Of a stretch of 64,000 nucleotides of DNA, positions 33,210 to 42,241 are shown piece after piece. Location: the NCBI GenBank assembly GCA_038150305.1, contig JAYOTG010000009.1, positions 11,308 through 75,307 on the forward strand, read 5' to 3'. A model generated the notes under the pieces. That model was given only the letters and a program-made list of their open reading frames with translations. It made no database searches and was not told the origin of the DNA. Each line of letters begins with the position of its first letter. Position 1 is the stretch's first letter. The stretch comes from MGIIa-L3 sp038150305 (GTDB taxonomy: Archaea; Thermoplasmatota; Poseidoniia; Poseidoniales; Poseidoniaceae). The position numbers and the translations under genes are program-made.

Positions 33210-36200
33210 TCAGGAACTGCTCAACCGTCGACCGCCAATCCTGACCTCGGACGTGAGCGGCATCTGGTGCTCCCACGCGAATTCCTTGACGATGCGCCAC
33301 GCGTCTTCCTTTCCTTCGTAGTCCGTGACTTCGATGACGCGGTTCCTGGTGTTCGCCTTGAAGGCGGCTGCTGGTTCGCCGTTCTTGAAGACCAGATAGG
33401 CGCTCCCGAAGCCGAACCTTTCCTTGAGCGTGCCAGCGAAATACGGCGCGATGGGGTCAGAGGGCGGAAGCACGAAATCGCGCATCGGTTGGAGTTCCTT
33501 GGCTTCGGCGAGGAGGTCTTTTCGCCCCCAACAGACTTCGTGCAGGTCATCGATCAGGAAGCCCTTGATGAGGGTCTCATCTTCCTCAAACTCCGTCAGG
33601 ATGGCCTTGACTTCTTCTGGCTTGAAGTGGCTGCCGGCCAAGGACAAGAGTTGCTTGATCGTCATCACGGGGAAATCGGCCACAAGAGAGCGCAGATACT
33701 CCTTGCGCAAGACGGACCGTTCAAGCGAGGCATCCACGGTGACCGTTCTGAATCCACCTCGGAAATCTTGGACGATGTGACCGGACCTGATGAGGGGCTG
33801 GACCAATTTTCTGAACTCTGATTGGCTCAGCGCATAGCGTTCTTTGAACAACTCATGGTCCGAATGGGTTGAGAAGAATTCCAACACGTCAGCGAGGTCT
33901 TCGTCAGGTTCGATGCCTCGAATGGCCAAGAGGGTCTGGAAGTGTTCGTAGGAAGCCCAGGATTGGTGGCCTCGGAGGTTCACGCCCTGGTGCAGCCGGT
34001 TCGCACTCGCCATGCTCTTCAGGTCCACGCGGTAGACTTCGGCACGGCCGCGGAGGGCGAAGTCGTCACGGACTTCTCGTATTCTCTTGAGGGCAAGGAA
34101 CTCGTTCTCCAGCCGTGCCGATTGGTGCAGGTGGTGCTTGTGGAAGAGGGCACGGTCAGCGAGGTTTCGTGGCTGGGTTTCGACGATGCCTCCACGGATC
34201 ATGCGTTCCCCGGCGAGTTTGAACCCAATGTTCGCCAACGCATCACGCCAGACCTGCTCCACTTCGTTGATCGGTTGACCGTTGATGCCGCTCAGGACGG
34301 CGACGTCCACGAGTTGTTCGGCGTGGTTTTGCAACAACACATCGAAGGCTTCGCAGAACTCCTCGAGGTAAGCGGCGGGAATCTGGATGTCCTTGACTTC
34401 GAGGTAGTCGTTCACCTTGAACATCAGGACCTTCCCCACCGGGTCGATGCCCTTGAACACGGGCAGGTACCAGCCGCGGTCCAGCATGGCGCGGACCTCC
34501 CAGATGAAACGGGAGACGTAAGGATCGGACTGCGTCAAAATGCGCATGGATCGGTCTTCTCGCCGTGCACGGCGGAAGGTCCCGACTTCTTCTGGAGCGC
34601 AATAGAAATCCTCGGGTTCTGGCACCAGCGTGGTGACGCGGCTGATGCGTCCAGCCTGTTCCAGCGCCTTGAGCGCGATGACCAATTCTTCGTAGGCACG
34701 GCTGACGTAGAAGCGAAGCGTGTTGGCCTTGATGGGCCCAATGCGATGGATGACCTCGCACAAAGCGTCCTCGAAGGAGAGCCCGTCATAGACCTCGTGA
34801 ACGCGGTGGTAGAAGGACAAGCGTCGACGGCGTCCAGGGACTTCTTCGAACTGTTTGGCCACGAGGAGTTGACGTTCGAGGTTGGCCAAGCCGTTCTTGA
34901 CGTCACGCTGGAGTTGCTTGTGCTCGTCGCCCTTTGGATACATGGCCACGATTTCGGAGCGCTGCGGTTCTTCGCCGGGCAAAATCCGGTCAAGCAAGTC
35001 AGCCTCCATGGCGCCGATGTACGGCTCGGGTTTGAGTCCGAGCAGCATGGGGAGGTTCCTGCGTGTCGTGTACCCCTGACGGTTGTGCAGCAGCCGCCCG
35101 TTGACGATGTCACGGTCCAGCTGGAGGTCTTTCCAATCGCTGAACCTGAAATCGTTGATTCGGTAGAGCAATTCCTGCTGCTTCTGGAAAAGCAAGTGCT
35201 TGTCGAAGGCCTGGTCCACGTCGTCGTACATGGTGAACGACTTGTCAAGGATCATGTTCTGGATGGAGCGGTACTCGACGACCTCTTCCTCGCCGCCCGT
35301 GATGCGGTGCTCGTCGACCTTGAGGATGAACTCAGCCTCTTCAGTTTGCGTGAAGAAGCCGATGCTGATGACGTTTCGAGTCTCCAATTGGTGGATGGTG
35401 CGCTCGACCATCGACCGGGGGAAGGGCAAACGTGCTTCGAGGTGGTCAGCGGTTTGCGGGCCTTCTGAGCCGAGCATCTCGATGAGTTTCACGCGCAGGG
35501 CTTCCTGCGGATCGCCCAATTCCATGTCCGTCCATGACGTGACTTTGGTTCCGCTGAAGGCCGTGGCCATGCGGTAGGTCACCCCTGCGGTGTGCAACGT
35601 GAGGAGGTCCTCCACGTCCCGTCCACCGTTGGCGGCAAGGCACCCGAGGGTACCGTGGATTTCGCCCATGTAGGTGCTGAACCACTTTCCGTCGAGTTCC
35701 TCCATGCCGGTGCCTTCGATCTTCGTGATGAGCCCGGCGGTGCACAAGTCCTCGACCCAACCGCGGATCACTTCGTGGTCAATGCCGCCGAGTTTGTCTC
35801 GATAGAGCGGGTTGCCAAACGACCGGTCCAGCCCTCCGCCGTGCTCCATGAGCGCCAACAGTGAGTCCGCGTCTTTCGGGACAGGGACTTTGTCGGCGTA
35901 GTAGTCGCTGATTTGCTCGTTGGTCATCTCTGTGGCCAGGGAGCGGCGCCCAAGCAGGCGCTCGAGGATGGCCGGGTCAATGTCCTTGACGAGGAAGGCC
36001 CTCGTGCGCATGGACATCAGGTCCTCGAACGCGGACATGTACAGCGACATGCCGATGCGGCTGGGCAAGGTCGTCCTGATGTGCACGATCCGTGCTTGTC
36101 CCTCGCGGCATGAGGTCAGGAATTGCTCCAAGCCTCCGAGATCGATGTCGCCGTAGAGGATCTCGTTCTTTGCTTCACGGATGAGGATGGACCCGTCCAT

Positions 36201-38498
36201 GGTTCTGTGCCGGTTGAGGAGAGCATCTGCGCGTTGTTGGAATTGTTGCGGGCTGATTTCCTCCGCACCAATCCGCTTGGGGATGATGAGGCTGCGTCCG
36301 GCAACTTCCCTGAACCGCTTGGCGAAAATCTGGGTGCCGATGATGTACCGCTCGATGACGTCCATGTGGTTGTCCGCCGAGAAGGCCTCGTACATCGCGC
36401 CGGGGTCGACGTCTTGGGCTGTTTTGAGGAGGAGTCCGTTTTCATCGAAGGACATCTCGATGACCGGGATGCTGGCTTGCTCAGCCAGTCCGGCCATGAA
36501 GTAGCCAAGCGCGGTGTTGAACCCGCGTCCTCTGCAGGTCGTGATGAGGTAGGTCGGATGCGGACCGCCGATGATTTGCTCGACAAGGATCCGATCCTTG
36601 TCGGGGACTTGGAAGGTCGTGAGGACGTGTTCTTCCAAGTGGCGCGCGATGATTTCCGCGGAATCACGACCGAGGGAGTAGGCCTCGGTGAGCACCGTGC
36701 GCGGGTCGACCTCGCGTCGTAGCGCGACCGCACACCGGCCGATCAAATCCAGCAAGGAAGAGGACAATTCGGCCGAGCGGGAACGTGCTTCACCGGACCA
36801 AGAGGGCACTGTCGGACGGTATCCTGTGACGTTGCTGACGTTGACACGGGTGCCTTGGATGGTGTTGACGCGGTAGGTCGAGCCACCGAGGAGAATGACG
36901 TCGCTGGTTCGCAGGCTGGCCACGAACGACGAAGACAACTTCCCGAGGATTGAACCTTCAGCGTTGAACACGAGGTAGGAGTTGTCCGGTGCGATGGTCC
37001 CGATGTTGGTGTAGTAGATCATCCGGGAGTAACCGCGCTTTCCGAAGGTGTTCTCTTCCCAGTCCACCCAAATCCTTCGTTCGTCCTCCAACAGGTCGAG
37101 CACTTCGATGAAATCGTCGTACGCGAAATTCCTGTAGCTCCAGGCGTTGACGACGATTTCGTAGGCCTCGTCGATGTCAAGTTCCTCGTTGATGACCAGG
37201 CCAATGAGGAATTGGGCGACGACGTCCAGGCAGTTCTGTGGGAAGGACAAGCGATCCATGTCGCCCGTTTGAATCGCTGCTTGGAGGGCGGCAAGTTCGA
37301 GCAAGTCGTCCACCGAGGACGGCAGGAAACGTGCACGAGGAATGCCACCAACATGGTGGCCTGCGCGGCCAATGCGTTGCAGGGCGGTCGCGATGTCGCC
37401 GGGGGAGCCGACCTGGACGACGAGGTCAACCGAACCGATGTCAATGCCCATTTCAAGGGAGGACGAGGTCACCACGGCCCGCAGGTGGCCGAGTTTCAAT
37501 TTCCGCTCGACCTCCAACCTGATGTTCTTGTCCATCGAGCCGTGGTGCCCTGCCACGAGTTCACCCAAGAAGGGGCGGAGCCGTTGCACGAGCGTCTCGG
37601 TCATTTTCCTCGTGTTGGCGAAGACCAGCGTGGTGGTGTGGGCGGAGATCAGGTCCGCGATGGCTTCCACGTTGGCCTCCAAGGTCTGAGCCACCGAGCG
37701 GTCGGCAAAACGTGGGTGCGTGATGAGGATGTCCAGGTCGAGTTCCCTCGAGCCAGATATTTTGGCGACCATGATGCGCTGGTCTTCTCCGCGGGATTCG
37801 CGGTCATCGCTGGCCACCAAATATTCGGCCACGGTGTCCAAGGGTTCCATGGTCGCGGAGATGCCGATGCGCTGAACCGGGTCTTTCAGCAGCGTGTCGA
37901 GGAAGGACAAGGTGAGGCTGAGGTGCACTCCACGCTTGGTGGGGACCAGGCTGTGCAGTTCGTCGATGATCATCCACTTGACGCGCGAGACGATGGGTTG
38001 GAACCTCGAGGAGCCGACGGCGATGGCCATGCTTTCGGGGGTGGTGATGAGGATGTGCGGAGGTTTCCTCAGCATCTTCTGGCGGTCCGATTGTGAGGTG
38101 TCGCCGGTCCGCAGCCCCACGCGGATTTCTTTGGCCCGGTCCGGCAAATAGCGTGCCTTGATTTCCTCCAGCGGACCAAGCAGGTTCCGTTCGATGTCGT
38201 TTGCAAGGGCCTTGATGGGCGAGATGTAAATGCAGTACACCTGATCCTTAAGCGACCCGTCCAGCGCTTTTCGCACCAGGTCATCGATGACCGTCAAGAA
38301 GGCCGTCAGCGTCTTTCCGGACCCCGTTGGGCTGCACAGGAGCAGGTGTTCACCGTTCATGATGGCGGGAATGGCCATCTTCTGAGGGGCAGTGAAGTCG
38401 GGGAACTTGTCGAGGAACCACCGTCGCACGGGCTCGCTCAAGCGGGCCGCTAAAGCCTCCGTATCATCGGAGGAATCGAGGTAGGTGATTTCTGGCAT
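33210..38498 (-). CDS. lhr: Giant Lhr-type ATP-dependent helicase
   Basis: A 1762-residue superfamily 2 helicase. Core motifs sit in the first 480 residues: Q-motif region FTAPQKMAIPAI, Walker A SPTGSGKT (lysine 62), DELHSLVPTKRG (DEAH-type box), GISATMEP, VFANTRKMTETL and ALQRIGRAGHH, matching Lhr (large helicase-related) proteins of DNA repair. About 1200 further residues follow the core; near the C-terminus the FVLPPSDPIAPYFAGTLKE-type segment and YLVFKNGEPAAAFKANTRNR faintly recall AlkZ-like winged-helix parts of bacterial Lhr. It is longer than the roughly 900-residue archaeal Lhr proteins I know. ATG at 38498 has a TATA box 44 bases upstream. Confidence 0.88.
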   Translation of the reverse strand: MPEITYLDSSDDTEALAARLSEPVRRWFLDKFPDFTAPQKMAIPAIMNGEHLLLCSPTGSGKTLTAFLTVIDDLVRKALDGSLKDQVYCIYISPIKALANDIERNLLGPLEEIKARYLPDRAKEIRVGLRTGDTSQSDRQKMLRKPPHILITTPESMAIAVGSSRFQPIVSRVKWMIIDELHSLVPTKRGVHLSLTLSFLDTLLKDPVQRIGISATMEPLDTVAEYLVASDDRESRGEDQRIMVAKISGSRELDLDILITHPRFADRSVAQTLEANVEAIADLISAHTTTLVFANTRKMTETLVQRLRPFLGELVAGHHGSMDKNIRLEVERKLKLGHLRAVVTSSSLEMGIDIGSVDLVVQVGSPGDIATALQRIGRAGHHVGGIPRARFLPSSVDDLLELAALQAAIQTGDMDRLSFPQNCLDVVAQFLIGLVINEELDIDEAYEIVVNAWSYRNFAYDDFIEVLDLLEDERRIWVDWEENTFGKRGYSRMIYYTNIGTIAPDNSYLVFNAEGSILGKLSSSFVASLRTSDVILLGGSTYRVNTIQGTRVNVSNVTGYRPTVPSWSGEARSRSAELSSSLLDLIGRCAVALRREVDPRTVLTEAYSLGRDSAEIIARHLEEHVLTTFQVPDKDRILVEQIIGGPHPTYLITTCRGRGFNTALGYFMAGLAEQASIPVIEMSFDENGLLLKTAQDVDPGAMYEAFSADNHMDVIERYIIGTQIFAKRFREVAGRSLIIPKRIGAEEISPQQFQQRADALLNRHRTMDGSILIREAKNEILYGDIDLGGLEQFLTSCREGQARIVHIRTTLPSRIGMSLYMSAFEDLMSMRTRAFLVKDIDPAILERLLGRRSLATEMTNEQISDYYADKVPVPKDADSLLALMEHGGGLDRSFGNPLYRDKLGGIDHEVIRGWVEDLCTAGLITKIEGTGMEELDGKWFSTYMGEIHGTLGCLAANGGRDVEDLLTLHTAGVTYRMATAFSGTKVTSWTDMELGDPQEALRVKLIEMLGSEGPQTADHLEARLPFPRSMVERTIHQLETRNVISIGFFTQTEEAEFILKVDEHRITGGEEEVVEYRSIQNMILDKSFTMYDDVDQAFDKHLLFQKQQELLYRINDFRFSDWKDLQLDRDIVNGRLLHNRQGYTTRRNLPMLLGLKPEPYIGAMEADLLDRILPGEEPQRSEIVAMYPKGDEHKQLQRDVKNGLANLERQLLVAKQFEEVPGRRRRLSFYHRVHEVYDGLSFEDALCEVIHRIGPIKANTLRFYVSRAYEELVIALKALEQAGRISRVTTLVPEPEDFYCAPEEVGTFRRARREDRSMRILTQSDPYVSRFIWEVRAMLDRGWYLPVFKGIDPVGKVLMFKVNDYLEVKDIQIPAAYLEEFCEAFDVLLQNHAEQLVDVAVLSGINGQPINEVEQVWRDALANIGFKLAGERMIRGGIVETQPRNLADRALFHKHHLHQSARLENEFLALKRIREVRDDFALRGRAEVYRVDLKSMASANRLHQGVNLRGHQSWASYEHFQTLLAIRGIEPDEDLADVLEFFSTHSDHELFKERYALSQSEFRKLVQPLIRSGHIVQDFRGGFRTVTVDASLERSVLRKEYLRSLVADFPVMTIKQLLSLAGSHFKPEEVKAILTEFEEDETLIKGFLIDDLHEVCWGRKDLLAEAKELQPMRDFVLPPSDPIAPYFAGTLKERFGFGSAYLVFKNGEPAAAFKANTRNRVIEVTDYEGKEDAWRIVKEFAWEHQMPLTSEVRIGGRRLSSS

Positions 38499-38541
38499 GT
38501 TTTTCTCACGACGCCCGTGGCGTGGCCTCCGCCATCTTCAG

Positions 38542-38549
38542 TATATAAA
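38542..38549 (-). promoter_or_regulatory. TATA box of the Lhr helicase gene
   Basis: TATATAAA on the plus strand (TTTATATA reading with the gene) lies 44-51 bases before the Lhr ATG, the clearest TATA box in the window. It predicts a leader of about 20 bases. No other gene on the plus strand would use it, as the next plus-strand gene begins at 38974. Confidence 0.6.
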
Positions 38550-38569
38550 CGCGGCGTCGGTGTGCACGC

Positions 38570-38884
38570 TCAAGGCCAGCCGATGCCACGGCGTCCCCAA
38601 CGGAGGACGGGGGCCGTGGCAGGGGCCTTCGGGGGGTCGAGCAACGGGGATGCTTCGTTGCTGGGAGGAAGCGTAACTTCGTGCAGTGCACCGGTTGGAC
38701 AGGAGCCGATGCAGGACAAGCAGCCCACGCATGCTGCTTCCACCACGACCACCGGCCGCTTTGGATGGCTTCGTTCAGCCTGATTCTCCGCCAAGGGCAG
38801 CAGGGCCTCGAAGGGGCAGAACGGGATGCACAAGTCACAACCTGTGCAGGCCGAATCGGTGATGCCCACCATGGCCTGTCCCAT
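38570..38884 (-). CDS. 2[4Fe-4S] ferredoxin-like protein
   Basis: A 104-residue protein with two cysteine motifs for [4Fe-4S] clusters: CTGCDLCIPFCPFEAL at about residues 12-27 and CVGCLSCIGSCPTGAL at about 52-67. The second half of the chain is a proline-rich tail without cysteines. It resembles the Fe-S electron carriers or small subunits of oxidoreductases, but no redox partner gene is adjacent. The start is uncertain: ATG at 38884 or 38872, with a possible longer form at 38923. A weak TATA-like CTCAAAAGG sits 25 bases before 38884. Confidence 0.78.
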   Translation of the reverse strand: MGQAMVGITDSACTGCDLCIPFCPFEALLPLAENQAERSHPKRPVVVVEAACVGCLSCIGSCPTGALHEVTLPPSNEASPLLDPPKAPATAPVLRWGRRGIGWP

Positions 38885-38973
38885 GCTCGGAGGGCCCGCT
38901 CCGACCTTTTGAGTCCTGCCCACGCGCCAATTTTGGCCGAGGGGTTGAAGGGCTCACCAAGGAGCCAAGCATC

Positions 38974-40674
38974 ATGGTGGAGCCTCAGGCCTCCGTGGAA
39001 CGGTTGGAACGTCTGACCGGTATGCTGCGACGCCGTGGCGTCATCCTCCCTGCCTTCGAGATCCATGGGGGTGCCAAAGGGCTCTACGATTTCGGACCGG
39101 TCGGCGGCCGGCTCCGCTCCAAGGTGCAGTCCGTGTGGCGGGACCACTGGCTCAGCCAAGGCGATGTGGTGGAAATTTCGTGCCCGACGGTCACGCCATT
39201 TGCCGTTTTGGAGGCGAGTGGACACGTGGCTGAGTTCAGTGATTTCATGACCGTGTGCACCGCGTGTGATGAAGCGAGCAGGGCGGACACCCTGCTCGAA
39301 GCCCACCACCCCAATCCCGATGCCCTGTCGATGAGCGACCTGCAAAACTTGCTCGACGAGGTTCAACCTCCCTGCCCGGCGTGCAGCGAAGCATCGTGGT
39401 CCCAGGTGGCGGCTGAGAACCTGATGTTCGACACCGTCATCGGCGCAGGCTCGTCTGGCCGTGCTGCCTTCTTGCGCCCGGAAACGGCACAAGGCATGTT
39501 CACGACCTACCCGGCCATGTACCGTCACTTCCGTGAGCGCTTGCCCTTTGGCGCCATGCAACTCGGTCGTGGTTACCGGAATGAAATTTCACCACGGCAA
39601 GGGATGATTCGCCTCCGCGAGTTCAACATGGCCGAGCTGGAATACTTCATCGATCCCAAATCGGAGGCGCCACATGACCTGAGCCCGTGGGCCTCCACCA
39701 AGGTCCATCTGGTTCCGGCCGAGGGCGACGCCTTTGCGGCCCCAATCCCAGAAGCGCTCGCGCAGGGCATCATCCTCCACCCGACCGTGGCATGGTTCAT
39801 GGCGCGCACCCACGACCTGATGCTGGCGCTTGGCGTTGATGCCGAGAAGCTTCGATTCAGGCAGCATGCGCGCGATGAGATGGCGCATTACGCGCTGGAC
39901 TGCTGGGACGTGGAACTCCACGGTTCCTACGGGTGGATCGAGTGCGTTGGCATCGCTCATCGTGGCTGCTATGACCTCGAAGCCCATGAGAAGGCGACAG
40001 GTCAACGCCTGCGCGCTTGGAGGAATTACCCTGAGCCCAAGGTGGTGGAGATCAACGGGTGGACCATCGACGGCGCGAAGGCCGGTCCAGCCTTCCGAGC
40101 CCTTGCGGGTCAAGTCAAATCCAAGGTTGAAGCGCTTGGGCCTGAGGCGAGTTTCCCGCTGACCGTCGTGCTCGACGGCGGCGAGGAGGTCCTCGTTGAG
40201 GACGAGCACGTCAAGCGGGTCCAGCGCACCGAAACGGTGGCCGGGGAGTGGTTCATTCCACACGTCGTCGAACCCGCTTTCGGCATCGATCGCATCATCT
40301 GGCACCTGCTGGACCACGCCTACGAAGAGTCTGGTTCGGACGATGAGATGTACGTCCGTATGCGCCTTCACCCCGATGTTGCTCCCGTCGATGCCGCCGT
40401 CTTGCCCCTGTTCGAAAAGGAGGGCATGGATGCCTTGGCCTCAGAGCTTCACCGCCGCCTGTGCGCAACGCGCGGGGTACTGGCCAGTTACGACGGGAGC
40501 GGTTCCATCGGGCGCAGGTACGCAAGGGCGGATGAAATCGGGGTGCCGTGTTGCCTGACCGTGGACCATACGTCGCTCGAAGACGGCACTGTCACCTGGC
40601 GCGATCGGGACACTGGAGAACAAACGCGGATGTCCGTCGACGACGCGGTTCTGCGTCTCGCTGCTCGCTCATGA
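38974..40674 (+). CDS. glyS: Glycyl-tRNA synthetase
   Basis: Class II alpha2 enzyme that charges tRNA-Gly. The 566-residue protein has FEIHGGAKGLYDFGPVGGRL at the N-terminus, motif 1 around WRDHWLSQGDVVEISCPTV, zinc-type cysteines (CTAC, CPAC), the FLRPETAQGMFTTYPAMY motif, motif 2 GRGYRNEISPRQGMIRLREF, and motif 3 EPAFGIDRIIWHLLDHAY. The C-terminal anticodon-binding domain follows. An AAGGAG ribosome site lies about 10 bases before ATG 38974. Length and order match archaeal/eukaryotic GlyRS. Confidence 0.96.
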   Translation: MVEPQASVERLERLTGMLRRRGVILPAFEIHGGAKGLYDFGPVGGRLRSKVQSVWRDHWLSQGDVVEISCPTVTPFAVLEASGHVAEFSDFMTVCTACDEASRADTLLEAHHPNPDALSMSDLQNLLDEVQPPCPACSEASWSQVAAENLMFDTVIGAGSSGRAAFLRPETAQGMFTTYPAMYRHFRERLPFGAMQLGRGYRNEISPRQGMIRLREFNMAELEYFIDPKSEAPHDLSPWASTKVHLVPAEGDAFAAPIPEALAQGIILHPTVAWFMARTHDLMLALGVDAEKLRFRQHARDEMAHYALDCWDVELHGSYGWIECVGIAHRGCYDLEAHEKATGQRLRAWRNYPEPKVVEINGWTIDGAKAGPAFRALAGQVKSKVEALGPEASFPLTVVLDGGEEVLVEDEHVKRVQRTETVAGEWFIPHVVEPAFGIDRIIWHLLDHAYEESGSDDEMYVRMRLHPDVAPVDAAVLPLFEKEGMDALASELHRRLCATRGVLASYDGSGSIGRRYARADEIGVPCCLTVDHTSLEDGTVTWRDRDTGEQTRMSVDDAVLRLAARS

Positions 40675-40711
40675 CGGCGGGTTGATACACCGTCGTAACC
40701 GAGAGAGCGTT

Positions 40712-42241
40712 ATGCCCGTGAGCGATTGGACGGAGCGGCATCGTCCGTCGTCCGAACGCCAACTCGAGGGCAACGATGCGCAGCGAAGCAAGCTCCGCGA
40801 ATGGCTTGAGGAATGGCGAACGGGTCGGCCCAAGCGGCCCGGTGTGTTGCTCGTCGGCCCGCCTGGCGTGGGCAAGACCTCGGTCGTCCGTGCGGTTGCA
40901 GCGGACATGGGGTGGAGCGTCATCGAACTCAACGCTTCCGACGATCGCAACGCAGCGGCGATTCGGAGAGCGGCCACGCACGGTGCAACCCACCGCTCGC
41001 TCTTTCACGACCCCAACGAACCCGCTCAGCGCACCCTCATTCTTCTGGATGAGGTGGACCACCTCTCTGGCGGTTTGCGCGCTGTCAGTGACGCGCGTGT
41101 CCGAGGGCAGTTGATGGACGACGACGACAAAGAGGCGTTGAAAGGGGATTCGGGTGGAAAAGCAGAGCTGCTGCGCCTGTTGGAGAAAACCAGCCAACCC
41201 GTTGTGCTGGCTTGCAATGACGTGATGCGTTTGTGGGGCTCAGGATCCAATTGGCGCTCCACCCGTGATCGTTTCTCTCGACACGTGCTGACGCTGAACT
41301 TCGACCGGGTGTCCAACGATGCCATCCGTCGAATTGCGCGTCGTGTGCTGCGCGAAGAAGGCGTGACCTTCGACGGCGATGCCCTGGACCTGCTCGTCAA
41401 ACACAATCCGGGTGACCTGAGGGCCTTGGTGCGTGACCTCCAAGTCCTGTGTGAAGGATTTGACCGCGTGCTCACGGCCGAGGTCGTCATGGGCCGCATT
41501 CAGACCGGTGGTCGTGATTTGACCATGGGGGTCTTCCCAGGACTCGGCGCCGTGTACCAATCACGATCGGCGGAGGAGGCCGTCCGTCATGCATCGAGCC
41601 TCGACAAGGATCCCGCTGAGTTGGTGGACTGGGTCCACTGGAACAACGGGTCCGTCTTCACGCAAGCAACCTCGCGTGACCGTGCTGCGACAAGCCTGAC
41701 CTTCGCAGATCGAGCAGCAGCCTCACGCTACCTCAGCACCGCGCATCGTTCGTCCTACTGGTCCCTGCACCTCAGCAGCTTGGCGGCTTCGGTGGCCAAT
41801 TCGGAACCCGTTCAGAAGAAGGTCTACACGAATTATCCGGCTCACCTCCGCCGCACGGCGAGCAGGACGGCCTCGGTGGCGGAAGCTCTGGGCGATGCTT
41901 GCGGTGCGAGTGTGGTGGGCATGAGGGCCGAACTCCTCCCGATCCTCTCCGCCGGTCTCAGCGCAGAGGGGGGCATGGGCGACCATGAGCACCTCGACAT
42001 GTCCATCGGGCTCGGCCTGACCTCCAACGAGCACGTTGCGCTGACGGGGCTCGCCACCAGCCGTCGTTCGGCCAAGGATCTCATGCTTCGTTATGATGAG
42101 GTGCTCAGCGAGCGGCTTCAACGTGAATCCGAACAGGATGCTCCTGCTGCACCTGCTGCGGTGGTTGAAGCGCCCGTGGTTGACGATTCAGAGGACGATT
42201 CAGCGGCCTCGCCTGCGGCCGGTCAGACCACGCTGTTCTGA
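40712..42241 (+). CDS. rfcL: Replication factor C large subunit
   Basis: Large subunit of the clamp loader that opens the PCNA ring. The 509-residue AAA+ protein has Walker A GPPGVGKTS (lysine 55), Walker B TLILLDEVDHLSGG, sensor-1 type PVVLACND and a basic/helical collar domain in the second half. The acidic linker EAPVVDDSEDDSAASPAAG leads to a C-terminal PIP box GQTTLF that binds PCNA. ATG at 40712 is preferred to the frame opening at 40682. Its end overlaps the converging trkH by 19 bases. Confidence 0.94.
   Translation: MPVSDWTERHRPSSERQLEGNDAQRSKLREWLEEWRTGRPKRPGVLLVGPPGVGKTSVVRAVAADMGWSVIELNASDDRNAAAIRRAATHGATHRSLFHDPNEPAQRTLILLDEVDHLSGGLRAVSDARVRGQLMDDDDKEALKGDSGGKAELLRLLEKTSQPVVLACNDVMRLWGSGSNWRSTRDRFSRHVLTLNFDRVSNDAIRRIARRVLREEGVTFDGDALDLLVKHNPGDLRALVRDLQVLCEGFDRVLTAEVVMGRIQTGGRDLTMGVFPGLGAVYQSRSAEEAVRHASSLDKDPAELVDWVHWNNGSVFTQATSRDRAATSLTFADRAAASRYLSTAHRSSYWSLHLSSLAASVANSEPVQKKVYTNYPAHLRRTASRTASVAEALGDACGASVVGMRAELLPILSAGLSAEGGMGDHEHLDMSIGLGLTSNEHVALTGLATSRRSAKDLMLRYDEVLSERLQRESEQDAPAAPAAVVEAPVVDDSEDDSAASPAAGQTTLF

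Noticed and set aside
33942..35468. 508-codon plus-strand open frame
   Set aside because: Antisense to the Lhr helicase, which is continuous over the whole stretch.
38506..39561. 351-codon minus-strand open frame
   Set aside because: It covers the ferredoxin in another frame and the start of glyS; the translation is low-complexity arginine/histidine-rich. The ferredoxin frame has eight cluster cysteines.
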